A stretch of DNA of 64,000 nt, taken from Tetracentron sinense (taxonomy: Eukaryota; Streptophyta; Magnoliopsida; Trochodendrales; Trochodendraceae). Position numbers and translations under genes: made by a program. Within the stretch, counting starts at the first letter, position 1. Each line of letters starts with the position of its first letter. Shown in pieces: positions 34,101-46,508 of the stretch. The stretch spans positions 12,326,416-12,390,415 of the forward strand of contig CM026564.1 in assembly GCA_015143295.1 (NCBI GenBank), written 5' to 3'. The notes under the pieces were generated by a model. It did not search any database, had not been told where the DNA came from, and worked only from the letters and a program-made list of their open reading frames with translations.

Positions 34101-34805
34101 ATGAGGATATAGCCCTTATGGCTAAAAGATTCAAAAAGTTCCTCAAACATACAAGAAAAGACCTTTTAAGAAGGAATTCAACAAAGAAATATCAAATGGA
34201 AAATCAAGCAAAAAGGATCCCATCATTTGCTTTGAGTGCAAGAAACCCAGACACATCAAGACTGAGTATCCCCAACTAAAAAGGAGTCAAAGGTTCAAGA
34301 AAAATGCAATGAAGGCCACTTTGGATGACTCTGATGAAAGTGAGTCGGATTGAAGCTCAAGCGATGAAGAAGTTGCCAACCTTTGCCTTATGGCTCTTGA
34401 GAATGATGAGGTAAATTTTTCCCCAATGATACTCTTTCTTATAAAGAAATTAGGGAAGCTTTTGATGATTTATATGTTAAATTTAGAAAACTTGCCTCAA
34501 AGAATAAACCTCTTCAAAAGGAAAATCTCTCTCTTTTAAACATAAATGAAAACTTACAAAAAGAGAAGGAAAATTTTCTAAAAGAGAATGAGCTGTTGAA
34601 TATAAAAATAAATGAAATTCAATCCATATCTCATGTCTCATCTAGTGAATGTGATGAGTTCAAAGCCAAAGTCAAGGACTTGACAAGTACAATTCACACA
34701 TTCACTAATGGCCAAAAAAATCTAGAAAGACTATTAGGCCAACAAAGATGTGTTTTTGGTAAAGCCGGACTAGGCTACAATCCCTTGGTAAAACAAAAGA
34801 ATTAC
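31141..34805 (+). pseudogene. Copia 2 gag, interrupted by solo LTR E1
   Basis: Starts MANIFATRLGEG near the PBS; PPLFNRENYNYWKTRMMYYI is the Copia gag motif. It is cut at 31328 by LTR E1 and resumes at 33543, where frames are broken by stops near 33590, 33706 and 33720. The open stretch 33746-34279 has VRKVLRSLPNEWSPKVAVIQ. A zinc knuckle near 34235-34275 (CFECKKPRHIKTEY) has lost its last Cys. A coiled-coil tail follows to 34805. Confidence 0.8.
31329..33537 (+). mobile_element. Solo LTR E1
   Basis: 2209 bp. Begins TGTTAGACATGAAGCCC, ends CCGGATCCCCCTACA; perfect TSD GTTAG at 31324-31328 and 33538-33542. TATA-like TTTAAATACA at 33081-33090. No coding region, PBS or PPT inside. The same LTR family is seen at 51413-63375 (E2). 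The open minus frame at 33082-33432 has no motif and is not called. The superfamily cannot be told from the LTR alone. Confidence 0.88.
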
Positions 34806-36380
34806 TAAAACTTCTTTGTTAAATCAACTAATTCATTAACTAAACCATTTAGTGATTTTTATTCTTTTAATGGAAAGAATATGGTTAAGAAGGTTTGGGT
34901 TCTTAAGGGAACTTCCCCTCCCAAGACTAACTATAAAGGATCCAAAATGGTTTTGGTACCAAAGGGTGTTACTTGAATTCATCTTGTAGGTGTGCCTCAA
35001 GTCAAGTTCTTATAAGTCTAAATGGTTCTTGGATAGTGGATGCTCAAAGCACATGACCGGATACAAAAAGCTATTTATTTCTCTTACTCCTAAGGATGGA
35101 GGGTATGGGACCTTTGGGGACAACACGAAAGGGAAAGTCATTGGTATAGTTAATGTTGGTAAGAACAATTCTACTTTTATTGAAAGTATTTTATTAGTTG
35201 AAGGATTAAAGCATAATCTTATTAGCATAAGCCAATTGTGTGATAAAGGATTAAATATATCTTTTAAAGCTAATATGTGTCTAAATAAAGATAAAGATAA
35301 TATTAATACCTTATTATTTTCATATCAAAAAGAAAATTTGTATGTAATTGAATTTGATGATAAATCTTCTCAAAAATATGATATGCTTTTCAGCTATGAA
35401 TGAAGCTAGTTGGCTATGACATCAGAGATTAGGTCATACTAGTATGAATATTTTATCTAAATTATCTAGATATGAACTAGTTAAAGGATTGCCTAACATA
35501 AAGTTTTCCAAAGATAAAATTTGTGATGCATGCCAACTAGGTCAACAATTTAAATCATCATTTAAAAAGTAACAAGAAATCTCAACATCTAGACCTTGAA
35601 CTATTGCATATGGATTTATTTAGACCTAATAAGGTTGCTACTTTTGGTGAAAAATTATATGCATTTGTTATTGTTGATGATTTCTCTAGATATATTTGGG
35701 TGTTATTCTTAGCTCATAAAAATGAAACTCTTACATTATTTGCTAAATTTTGTAAATGAGCTTAAAATGAAAAATGATATTCAATTAATAACATAAGAAG
35801 TGAAATGGGTGGAGAATTTAAAAACAAGGAACTTGAATCATTGTGTGATGAAAATGGATTTATTCATAACTTCTCTGCACCAAGAACACCTCAACAAAAT
35901 GGAGTAGTTGAATGCAAAAATGGATCCTTATAAGAAATGGGTAGAACAATGCTAAATGAACATAAGATACCTAATTATTTTTGGGCCGAAACTATTAACA
36001 CCTCTTACTATGTAATTAATAGGGTTGTAATAAGGGACAAACTTAATAAAACATCCTAGGATATTTGAAAAGGAAGATCATCAAATATTGGATATTTTAA
36101 AGTGTTGGGATATAAATGTTTTATACTTAATGACAAATGCCATTTAAAGAATTTTGAAGCAAAATTCAATGAAGGAATCTTTCTTGGATATTCAACAAAT
36201 AGTAAAGCTTATATAGTGTTTAACAAGAAAATACTAGTTGTTGAAGAATCCATTCATGTAGTATTTGATGAATCAAATTCATTTGAAAAAGCTAAAAATA
36301 ATAAAGATGAGATAAGTGATAAGGTTCAAAATCTATCCAAAAAAATGTCAAACATAGAAATTGATAAAGAAAAAAATAAT
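34806..36380 (+). pseudogene. Copia 2 protease and integrase
   Basis: Protease motif WFLDSGCSKHMTG near 35020 is intact, followed by VEGLKHNLISISQLCDKG. The zinc-binding HQRLGHTSMN...CDACQLGQQ lies near 35420-35550, then the integrase core HMDLF near 35610, FVIVDDFSRY near 35665, MGGEFKN near 35808 and QQNGVVEC near 35895 in shifting frames. LGYKCFILNDKCHL and GIFLGYSTNSKAY close the region. At least five stops or frameshifts. Function known from the family; this copy is dead. Confidence 0.75.
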
Positions 36381-36619
36381 TAACAAAATAAAGAAGACTC
36401 CAATAATGATAAATCAATTGATATTGAAAACAAGGAAGAAAATGAATATCAATTCCCTAAAGTCTGGAGATTAGTAAAAGATCACCCTAAAGAACTCATA
36501 CTCAGAAATATGGAACAAAGTATCAAAACAAGAATAAACATTTGTAATAACCTTGCTTTCCTTTCTCAAATTGAACCTAAAATTACCAATGAAGCTATTG
36601 AAGATTAATCTTGGACAAT

Positions 36620-39600
36620 TACAATGCAAGAAGAGCTTAATCAATTTAAAAGAAATCAAGTGTGGGATTTAATGTCTAGACCAAAAGATAAATCAATTAT
36701 TGGTACTAAATGGGTGTTTAGAAATAAAAAAAGATAAAAATGGAAACATAATTAAAAATAAAGCATGATTTGTAGCTTAAAGTTTCAATCAAGAAGAATG
36801 GATTGATTATGAGGAAATTTTTACCCCGGTTGCTAGACTAGAAGCTCTTGCCCTAGCCACAAAAATTTTAAACTATTCCAAATTAATGTTAAAAGTGTAT
36901 TTTTAAATAAATATATTCCGGAGGAAGTATATGTTAAACAACTTCCATGTTTTAAAATTTTAAATATCGAAATCATGTGTTTAAGTTAACTAAGGTTTTG
37001 AATGGTTTAAAATAATGAAAGTATGCCTCTTTTTAATTTTAGAAAAACAGTTCTTGGGGGGCATACATCGAATCCCAAGATCTGACTAAGATTCGAATTG
37101 ATTTTATTCAATGAGAGTAAGAAATCACAATCACCTTTGCGACTTTGAAATTGTTAAGTCAAATCCACGATAAAAGCTATACCGGCAAAACTTCACAAGT
37201 GCCAAGTCTCCTTCGCAATCCACACGAACCTTCTTTTTCTTTAAAGCTTTCTCTAATGGAATGTAATGGTCCTTCCAAATATCCAGCTCTAGGAATCTTG
37301 AATAAAAGATCCAATCTTTTATTATAAATATCCTTTCTTGATCCTCTTCTTGATCTTCAAAACTAAGAACACAAGAGAGAAGAAGATGGGGGAATAGGGG
37401 ATGATCGTACACCTTGGGAGAGGGACGCTTGGGCATGAGATAATGAGGGAGGAGAGGGATTTTCTAAAATCTAGAAATTTTTAGAAGTCTACAAGATGTG
37501 GACATCCAACCCCTTAAATTGATCCTTTTTGGATTTTATCCTTATCCTAATCTTATTAGGATATCCTCAATTAGTTTCCCATTGGTTTCTCCATAATTAA
37601 TTAAGATTAATCAAAATAGAAACTAATCATATCCATTAGTAACCAACTAACTATATCCTTATGCTAATCCAATTAGGATTCCTTGATTAGCAAGAAACTA
37701 ATAGAATCCTTGTCCAACAAGGAATCTTTAATTAGTAACTAACTCTAACTAACTAACTAACCTTATCTAATACGGATATTAGTTATTAGAAACTAATTAA
37801 AGACTAACATAATATAATCCTCCATGAAGTGGGTGTCCCACCCTAAGTGGGCCCCACTCCACACACCCCCAAGGGTTCTTTTTTAATCATTTGAATTATT
37901 CTTTTAAAATAATCCCCAATGGGTCCTACCCATTTGGTTTTTCACATCTAATGTGATTCCACCTTTTAGAGCTTTACTATACCATATAGTGATTACTTAG
38001 AGAAATTAATTAATTTAATTAATTTAAATACTTTAAGAAAGTCATTGTGTGTGGGATATAAAGGGATCTCCTATTTCCGGTTGTGAGACCAAGTACTCAA
38101 CCTTTTGGTTAAAGCATTGTTACTAGGAAACACCTTTCCTACACTCCATTAGGATTATAGAATTTTATCTATATCCCTGGACTTTCACCAATCACAATTA
38201 ATGTCCATTAACACAATATGATTAACCTCCAGAAAATAGAGAATTACTTGCAGGTATTTCTATCTCAAGATTTGTTTACAGAAGTATCCCTCCACTTCCA
38301 ATATTGTTATAAGCTTATGGGACAATATCTAATACTATCTTTAATCCCTGGCTTATATTGAGAACCCATTCTCTTTGATACTTTAAGTCAAACTTGGACT
38401 TTTGAAACATTTTAGAAATTCTTTAAAAGAAATAATAATAATAATTATATTTCTTTTATACAGAAAATAAATTCCTCGATAAAACCATTTCATCGAAAAA
38501 TACTAGCGCTGAGTTTTTCAAGTCCGGTTTTGACAAGTATCAACTCAATATTATTTACTCTGTTAAGAGTAGTGGAATCCTTGTTGAGCATACACACACT
38601 TCTTCTAATACAGTGTACATAACCCAACGAGCCCGTATTTAGTCCGGTGTGTTGGACATTGACAATTAGCTACATCAAAGCTATATAGGCAAATACTAGA
38701 GAAAATGTCGACCTCTCAGGTTAAGGACAATCTGTCAAATGGACTACCCTAAATATAAAGACAGTATATTTCTAAGGGTATCCACTGAGCGATCCAGGTG
38801 CAATATAAATACTACTTACTTATATCCACATCTTAGTCAAAAGACCCTTCTCTCAGTGATTGACATTCATCACTCCATCATATGGAGCTAACAATGTGTA
38901 AGTTATTAAGAATATATTGTCCAGATATATCCTGATTAACTTAGAATGATTTTAGGTCTACAAGGAACTGAAAAACCATATCACCTTAGCAATAAGTTAT
39001 CAACTAATTGGATGGCTTTCCTACAATGTTACCTAAGAGACAAAGTAGTCTCATCCAATGAGATACTTTTGATATGTTACCCAATGTAGAAGACAATGTC
39101 TGAATGTAAAATATGCATTTATTGATTAAATAGATAAATACAATTCCAAAATGGCTTTCGTGGGCATATATGTCTAACAACAAAATCCTAGAGCTTGGTA
39201 TGATAGATTTAGTGGATTCTTGATTGAAAATGATTTCATTAGAAGATTGATACAACTCTATTTGTAAAATGTAAAAATGATGACATGCTTATTGTGTAAA
39301 TATATGTTGATGATATTATCTTTGGATCTACTAATAAATCATTGTATCAAGAATTTTCTAAGATTATGCAGGATGAGTTTGAGATGAGTTTGATGGGAGA
39401 ATTAACTTTTTTTCTCAGACTTAAAATCAAGCAAATCAAGGAAGGAACCTTCATCAATCCAGCCAAGTATATAAGAGAACTTATCAAAAAGTTTAGAATG
39501 AAGAATATAAAGGAAATTGACACTCCTATGAGTCCCTCAACAAAGCTTGACAAAGATGAAATTGATAAAAAATATTGATGAAAAGAAGTACAGAGGTATG

Positions 39601-40230
39601 ATAGGTAGTCTACTATATCTAACTGCTAGTAGGCCAGATATCATGTTTAGTGTTTGCATATGTGCTACATTTTAATCTAAACCTAAAGAATCACATATGT
39701 CTATTGTAAAGAGAATTTTTAGATATTTGCTTGGTATAATTGATGTAGGACTATTGTATCTTAAAAACACTACACTTGAACTAATTAGTTATTCTGATGT
39801 TGACTTTGCTGATGCAAAGTTGATTGGAAAAATACTAGTGGCACTTGTCACTTCTTAGGTCACTCTTTAGTTTCATGGTTTAGTAAGAAACAAAACTCTG
39901 TAGCTCTATTTACAGCTGAGGCTGATTATATAACAACTGGAAGTTGTTGTGGTCAAACTCTATACATGAAACAACAATTAGAAGACTTTAAATTGTTTTA
40001 TAATAAAATTCCTATCAAATGTGATAATACTTGTGTCATTTGCATGACTAAAAATCTTATTCAACACTCAAGAACTAAACAAACTGAAATAAAATATCAT
40101 TTCATAAGAAACCATGTTAAAAATGGGGATGTTGTGTTGGAATTTGTTGACACAAATAACTAACTTTCTGATATTTCACAAAACCCCTACAATATGAAAG
40201 GTTTGATACCTTGAGGAGAGAACTAGGAAT
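36620..40230 (+). pseudogene. Copia 2 reverse transcriptase and RNase H, interrupted by D1
   Basis: The first half (SIIGTKWVFRNK near 36695 to the VLNGLK region near 37005) is heavily mutated. The second half resumes at 39180 with NPRAWYDRFSGFLIENDF. Catalytic YVDDIIFGS is near 39305, MSLMGELTFFLRLKI near 39395, and RNase H motifs near 39780-40050 (LVSWFSKKQNSVALFTAEAD, CDNTCVICM). Stops and frameshifts throughout. Confidence 0.75.
37016..39179 (-). mobile_element. Solo LTR D1
   Basis: About 2.16 kb, minus orientation. The right end on the plus strand is ATGTCTAACA, the complement of TGTTAGACAT, which also opens D2 at 46509. The left end is less sure: TGAAAGTATGCC at 37016 best restores the interrupted RT reading, but the flanks AATAA (37011-37015) and ACAAA (39180-39184) match only partly. 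The start motif is shared with E1. The minus open frame at 37131-37436 has no known motif. Confidence 0.7.
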
Positions 40231-40443
40231 GTCAGAGCTAAGTGAAATAAAATGATCATATCAAAATATCCAAATGCTAAAATCATACTATATGAGTTGA
40301 ATGTTTGATTATCATGTTATTTTGAATATTAAAGATGATGATTTGGATGCTTGAAATATGTATTTGGATGTTGAATGAATATTTTATTCTAGAACAAAAT
40401 AGATTTATATTGAGAAATAAACTTTTTTGAGTTTTTGTTCTTC

Positions 40444-40590
40444 AATCATCGACATACATAGTTCAGGAAATCTTAGTCGTTGACGGCTCAAGGCAAAATT
40501 GCAATTCCAGTTTCTGTTTAAGGTCAACCGTCGATGGATGATATTTGCATCACTCCAACCGTCGATGGATAGGTTTTGTAAGTATAAATA
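40444..40590 (+). promoter_or_regulatory. Putative internal promoter of Copia 2 ORF3
   Basis: Sites related to AACCGTCGACGGTT start at about 40444, 40475, 40526 and 40557 (spacing 31, 51, 31), nearly the geometry of the element's own LTR. The last two read AACCGTCGATGGAT. TATAAATA follows at 40583-40590, and ORF3 starts at 40775. Promoter activity is inferred. Confidence 0.6.
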
Positions 40591-40774
40591 AACCCCTGGA
40601 ATCCGATTTTTTTAAACCCTTAAGCTTCTCCCTCTTTCAAAAATCTACTATTCCTTCCAAACCCTTTTTCTCTATCCAAATCCCTTCCAAAATCATTTTA
40701 TTTTATTCTTAAACCCTTCAATCCTTCAAAATCATCAAGCCCTAGATTCCATTTTGTTCTAAAATCTTTGAAGA

Positions 40775-42567
40775 TGCCTTCTCGAGTAAAGAATCCAGCT
40801 AAGGCTCCATCAAAGAAGAAAGCTCTGCAATCCAAGGGAAAGGAAGCTACAAGCTCTTCTTTCTCTGTTCAGTTCGAAGAAAGCCACGGAGAACTACCAA
40901 GACATTTTTCTCAAGTGTACTCCTGTTTTTGGTAAATTCCTTCAATCTTCTTTCTACAAAGATAATGGCTTAGAATTCATTGTTGATCGTTTCAAATCCC
41001 TAAATTGGATTTTATATTTAGAATCTAAAGAGCCAATGTATCCCGATCTGTATGTAAATTTTATGCAAATTTTATGATCAAGCCTCTTCTACCATTTCTA
41101 CTCGTCTTCATGGAAGGGTATCGTCTTTCCTAGAAATCAATTAGAGCACATCTTTCATCTTCCCCATGGTGAATTCCAACTCTTCACCATGAACCAATGG
41201 GCTATCCACCCAGGTTTTAATGAGATAGATGCTTTAAAACTTATTTGTGCAAAATCGGACATCTCTAAAGTTTTTCAACCCACTCTCAAGGACCTAACTT
41301 TAGAAGCTAGGTTAATTCATCATATTATCTCTCATAATCTTATTCCTTGAGACCGAGGTAGAGATCATGTATCTTTTTTTTTTAATGTTTTCTTGATGTG
41401 GTGCATCCTCACCACTAAGCGTATTGACCTCCCTTTCATGTTCACTCATATCATGTGGGATGCCTCCAAGAAAAAATCTGGAGGATTACCTTTTGGGGGA
41501 ACTCTCACCTGACTCTTCAAATATTTTAAAGTGTCTATATTTCTCTATGTTGATAGAGTCGATGCATCAAAAACCGACTATTACTCCAGGGCTACCATTA
41601 TGAGGATGGGATATGTATGGGTGGAAGATCATCATGTCTGGGTACCCAAGCCCATTGATCTAGCTATTCTTCCTACAGCTCCCACTCATGCTCCAGCTTC
41701 TACTTCTACTCTTATCCCTACTCCAGTTCCAATGTCAGACTCTACTCCTCTTACTCCTACACTTTCTGCACCTGGACCATCTACTTTAGCTCCAGGACCA
41801 TCTTCAAAGACAGAGATGCCCGAGATAGAGACTGAGCCAGAGAGGCCTGAGTCATCATATCTGAGAGAGGACGCACCTCAGTTTGAGGATCTTGGTTCAT
41901 TCATTTATGAGCCCCTGAGGAAGCCTACTTTGGTAGATGATCAGATGAGCCTTCTGATGGGCCAGATAACATCTATTGGGTCGAGTATGGAGAGTATGAT
42001 GGGATTCAGATCTGCGGTGATAGAGAGCATGTTGAGTTTCTAGTTTGAGATCCGATATAGCCTGATATTTTGCAGATAGAGGTTGGGTGCTCTTGAGGCC
42101 AGAGTTTCCAGTATTCAGGATACCTTGAGTGATCTTCTTGATACTATCAATAGAACTATGGGGCAAGTGAGTTTTGATATGGATATTTTGAAAAATAGAG
42201 TGGATGCCACCACTGAGATGGTTCAAAAGAAAAGTAAGGAGGCATATGAGGAGTTCATTAGGATGGGTGATGAGTTATCCCTTGTCAAGGGCCAGTCTTC
42301 CTCCATAGAGCATCATTGGTGGCTGCTTAGGCTCCTATCATTCACTAGATTGCTTCTCAGCTGGCTAATATGGCCATTGAGATGATGGCTATCCGGAGTA
42401 GCATTTCCCACATTCCAGTACCTTTGGATGTGCGGGTTCCCGTGAGACCTCGGGAGACATCCCAGGTGCCACCCCAGCAGAGACCTCAAGAGCAGGTCAT
42501 TTCGAGTGATAATTCTCTCAGTGATCCTAAAGGAGAAAGGAAAGCGTCTTCTTCCAAGATTTATTAG
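40775..42567 (+). pseudogene. Copia 2 ORF3 (Sirevirus 3' ORF)
   Basis: Starts MPSRVKNPAKAPSKKKALQS. With frame changes it reads FHLPHGEFQLFTMNQWAIHP near 41155, LIHHIISHNLIP near 41310, RIDLPFMFTHIMWDASKKK near 41420 and SGGLPFGGTLT near 41480. These resemble the conserved core of the plant retroelement third-ORF protein. A Pro/Thr/Ser-rich stretch follows (41640-41830), then a helical C-terminal part to 42567. Function in the family is unproven. At least six breaks. Confidence 0.65.
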
Positions 42568-42569
42568 AA

Positions 42570-43041
42570 AAGGAAGAGAGAAGGAAATTGAAGGTTTTTT
42601 TTTTTGCTTTATTGTTTTTTTTATAATGACAAGGGGGAGAAAGTGAAATGAAATGGTTGTAGTTTTCTTTTTGTGAAATGAAATGGTTGTATTTCTTTTT
42701 GTCTTGGAAATACAAATTCAAAAGCTTATATGAATATTTTTCCATTAGAATACTTGTTAAATAAAAATAACTCCTAAATTATATGACTTGATATTTGATT
42801 GGATAATTTGAGTAATCATATACCTTTGAATGCTTAACAAATTTGAAAAATGATATATTCGACATCATGAACTTGAAATGAAATTGGCTAAAAATATGCA
42901 AAATGAATTAAACATGTCTTATCTATTCTTATGCATATGTTTAGGGGGAGCTTACCTCAATTTTTTATTGAAAACATATATTGAGGGGGAGCTTATTCCT
43001 ATTTCATTGTATTACTATGTCATCATCAAAAAAGGGAAGAT
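42570..43041 (+). other. Copia 2 3' untranslated region and PPT
   Basis: AT-rich, with AAGGGGGAGAAAG at 42629-42641, AGGGGGAGCTTACC at 42938 and AGGGGGAGCTTATT at 42983. The tract abutting the 3' LTR is AAAAAAGGGAAGA at 43029-43041. Repeated PPT-like motifs are typical of Sireviruses. Confidence 0.7.
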
Positions 43042-43103
43042 TGTTAGCCTAAAGGTTATAACCCTATGTACCCCTAATAATTTTGATGATAACAGATTAA
43101 TGG

Positions 43104-43156
43104 AATGATCATGTTAAAAAAAAAGGAAAAAAAAAAAAAAAAAAAGAATGATCATA
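43104..43156. mobile_element. Poly(A) insertion with a short duplication
   Basis: GAATGATCATGTT, then about 30 bases of nearly pure A, then GAATGATCATATT. The 5' LTR has this GAATGATCAT only once (29665-29690). It looks like a minimal LINE-machinery insertion keeping only a tail. Confidence 0.5.
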
Positions 43157-44033
43157 TTGATACTAAGGTTCTATGAAGTTTATGTAAAACTCAGATTAAG
43201 AGAGCATTAGCACATCAAATCAAGGCATAAAGAAAGAAAGTGACTTAAAGAAAATCCAAGATGAACTCAAAATTGCAAGTCATATGCAATGCCAACAAAA
43301 GTCAAGATCAAGTCTTTGGGCCGTGTGAATCAAATTAAAGATCTCAAATTATGTAACGACCCCAAAATCCAACAAGGCTAAAATAGGACTTTGGGATCGC
43401 CACATTACTTAACCTGCTTAAAAATCCATGCATACAAGGCTTACTACACGAGTCTCCAAAAATGAGGATAATAAAATTCTGGTATATAAACTATAATCAA
43501 ATAGCAAAAGTCTACGGTAAACATATACAACTCACTCTAAAACCAAAGAGTCTGATACACAACTAAAAAAGTCTACTAAGCAACATCTACTCAAGTTTAA
43601 TCCAACTCTCTCAATCAAATGAAATAAAAACTAAGAGGTGTAGCCACCCAAGTCTCTGGCTCCCTCCTCAGAAGGCTCACCTTCACCTCCTTCCTTTGCG
43701 TATGTTTCCTCAACCCACGGCTCCGCCGTGTACTCCTGCTCTAAACCTGCCAAGATAAAGTCCGGCTGAGTACAAAGGTACTCAGTGTATATAAAATCCA
43801 ACCAACAATAATAATATACCTGCACTTAGTTAGAAACATATCCAATAACATAATAACATAATCAGAGTGCGGAAGAACGTGTGCACATATACATCATATC
43901 ATCACCTTGACTCGTGTACTTGTGAGAATCTTAGACTTGGAAGACAATACACTTATGAGTTGCTTATGCTTATGAGACCACGTGCTTGTGAGATGTTTAT
44001 GCTTATGCACTTATTCAGATCACACAGTAATGA

Positions 44034-44207
44034 GACATGCCGTTCTTGGCGGATACGGACCATGCCTTAGAAATCATATGGTTGACATGCCGTTCTTGGC
44101 GGATACGGACCACGTCTAAGAATCAAGTTGACATGCCGTTCTTGGCGGATACCGACCATGTCTAAGAATCAGGTTGACATGCCGTTCTTGGCGGATACGG
44201 ACCATGT
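44034..44207 (-). repeat. Tandem repeat in LTR F
   Basis: Four units of 46-49 bp starting at 44035, 44084, 44130 and 44176, each with ACATGCCGTTCTTGGCGGAT. It lies in the probable transcribed part of the LTR. Confidence 0.9.
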
Positions 44208-45171
44208 CATGCTTATGCTTATTCAGAATGTCATACATATGTCATGCTCATGCTTGTGGTCCACATGTGTGACTTGAGAGACTCTTATCTTAACATACAC
44301 GTGCTTGTGTACTTAAGTGTCGAAATTAACATTCGAGTCGGTAATTGCTTAGATTCCGATCTCCCACCATGGAAACTCCACTATATGTCCCATACCAAAT
44401 AGTTAGAGAATTCCCGGTTTGAGAGATGTTCCTCTAAGTTCTTACCTTCCCAACTATCAATTTCCATGCAAATAATTAGACATACTTAACATACAATTCA
44501 CATATACATATCTTATCATAATTCATATCGCAATTCATAATCAATTTACCACCATTTCATAAGAGTACAATAGCATTTATCCTTTCAAGCATTTTCACAA
44601 ACACCTTGTGTAAGGTTAATATGAATCCATTTCCCTTCTATATTTTCAAGCATTCATCAAACCATAATTCATCCATACAATCAATTCACTATTCACATCC
44701 ACATATTAATCCCATCCTCCATACATTTCCCATCCTCCATATATTCTATCCACATCCAACCCACATTTCCATCAATAATTAGCTTAATTCATAGAAAATT
44801 TGGGAAAAATGCATTTAATCTCTATTCTATCATTTCTATCAAATTAATATTCACAAAACATTAAAATAGAGTTGATTAGGATAGTATATCGACCTTAGGA
44901 ATCCTTCCCTTGGATTCAAAATGCTCCCGAGGAGATTTGGAGAAGCTTTGAGGTCGATCTCCAAGCTTTCCTCTCAATCTTCTAGCAACCTCCTTCTTCT
45001 CCAAGCAACCCTCTCCCTCAAACCCTAGGTTTTTCTCCCCCTTTTTACCAAATTAGGTTAGAAATTGGTAGAGTATTTTAATATTTCGAGTAGGACCCCC
45101 TATTTATAGCCCCAAGGTCTGAGAACAAAAGACCAAAAAGCCCTTACTAAAATTCTGCAAAAACACGAAGG

Positions 45172-45357
45172 ACCGAGCGATCGGTGGTTATGACCGATCG
45201 ATCGGTTCTCAACCGAGCGATCGGTGCTCTTGACCGGTCGATCGGTCAAAAAAGCACTCTCTGGAAATTTTCCCCATACAAAATTCTAGACCAGTCGATA
45301 GATACCGATCGATCGGTTTTGGACCGATCGATCGCTACTTCTGACCGAGCGATCGGT
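45172..45357 (-). promoter_or_regulatory. Palindrome array of LTR F
   Basis: Seven sites start at 45172, 45193, 45212, 45233, 45304, 45323 and 45344 (spacing 21, 19, 21, 71, 19, 21). Two are exact ACCGATCGATCGGT. The gap holds CTCTCTGGAAATTTTCCCC and CATACAAA. The TATA box lies 63 bp further in element sense. Confidence 0.88.
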
Positions 45358-46508
45358 TGCCTATAGATTTTTGACCCGCTTTACTGTTTCGGCCATAACT
45401 TTTGACTCGTTCGTCGGATTTCGACGATTCAACTTGCGTTGGATTCCTCTTTTGAAAATGAACATTTCTGGCATTTTAGAATTTCTAAATTCCACTTAAT
45501 TAATAGACTAAATTGTCCCCAAAGTTGACTGATCTGTAATTTCATCAGATAAAACCCACCATTGACTTGGCTGAAACTCAAAATAAGGAAAAACATTAAA
45601 TATGAACTTCGAAAAGGGTTCCAACACCTTTCTAATGGTTCAAGAATCACTCAATTCCAGTAAACGGTACCAAAACTAGAGCTTCCAAAAGTTTAGGGTG
45701 TGATATGACATCCCTCCGTTACAAGTTTGATTAAGCCTAGTTTACACCACACCAAATAAATATATAATACAATAAACATCATAAGGACTATAATACCCCT
45801 AATACAATGAAGTAAAAACGTGAAAAAGATTCGGGGTCTCTACAAATTATATCCAAAGTACAAGGTGGATCCACAATCAAGAAAGGAAGATCATAAGTCA
45901 AAGAAACAATCGAAGGCCATGATCAAGTTGAAGAGGAACTCTCGAGGAAGATATTATTGATTTTTTGAGTCTAGGACTTATGTAAGAAGTCCTCAAACTT
46001 ATGAAAAGTTGAAATGCTCAAGTACCTAGATTGACCTTAGGAATCCTAGAATTTATTGAAAAATATTCCAAGGTCATAGGACATCTTAAAATACGATTAA
46101 AATCATGATTAAGGGAAGTCAAAAGACCTAGGAAATCATTCTCGTCTTATTGGTCTTTAAAAACAGAGGTTCATGAGAATTTAAGCTTGAACCGCCGACG
46201 GATGGGCAAGGAGATTGGCCAACCATCAACGATTGAGGTTACAGAAAGTTTAAAAACTTTCTGTCTTATGAACCATCGACGGTTTCAGGATGGAAATCCC
46301 ATCAGTCGATGGTTACCTGCGGGAATTAGCAAAATGCTCATAACAGTAGTTTTTTAACTGCTAGTTTCGCATTTATGAATTCTTCAATGGCACTATTCAT
46401 TCCTCAACTATAAATATAGTTCATAAATTAACTTTAAACAACTCTGCAATTATTCTTGAACTACCATTGATCAAATCATTCAATAGCATTCAATTCTCAT
46501 CAAGAACA

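Larger units (their letters stand above)
43352..45844 (-). mobile_element. Solo LTR F, chromovirus-type
   Basis: 2493 bp. Begins TGTAACGACCCC and ends GGGGTCTCTACA on the plus strand; perfect TSD AATTA at 43347-43351 and 45845-45849. Minus orientation. Element-sense order: block shared with Gypsy C (GACTCGTTCGTCGGATTTCG near 45400), palindrome array 45172-45357, TATA box (minus TATAAATA) 45101-45108, four-unit tandem repeat 44034-44207, hairpin 43766-43785. No coding region. Confidence 0.9.
29625..46508 (+). mobile_element. Copia 2, decayed Sirevirus-type retrotransposon
   Basis: 5' LTR 29625-31079, PBS 31082-31093, gag from 31141, protease/integrase about 34990-36380, RT/RNase H about 36620-40230, internal promoter-like region 40444-40590, ORF3 40775-42567, PPT 43029-43041, 3' LTR from 43042. 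It is broken by solo LTR E1 (31329-33537), solo LTR D1 (about 37016-39179), solo LTR F (43352-45844), and D2 from 46509; the rest of the 3' LTR lies beyond the window, so no TSD can be checked. Extra PPT-like motifs AGGGGGAG at 42630, 42938 and 42983 and a third ORF fit the Sirevirus lineage. Many stops and frameshifts, more than in Copia 1, mark it as older. Confidence 0.85.
43042..46508 (+). repeat. Copia 2 3' LTR, interrupted
   Basis: Opens TGTTAGCCTAAAGG like the 5' LTR; split by solo LTR F and cut at 46508 by D2. It holds a poly(A) insertion at 43114-43145. The palindrome cluster is at 46190-46314. Confidence 0.85.

Noticed and set aside
37131-37436. 101-aa open frame as a host gene
   Set aside because: It lies wholly within solo LTR D1, has no motif, and no exon structure around it.
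45172-45357. CRISPR-like look of regularly spaced short palindromes
   Set aside because: Spacers are only 5-7 bp and conserved between loci, there are no cas genes, and the context is a plant nuclear LTR.
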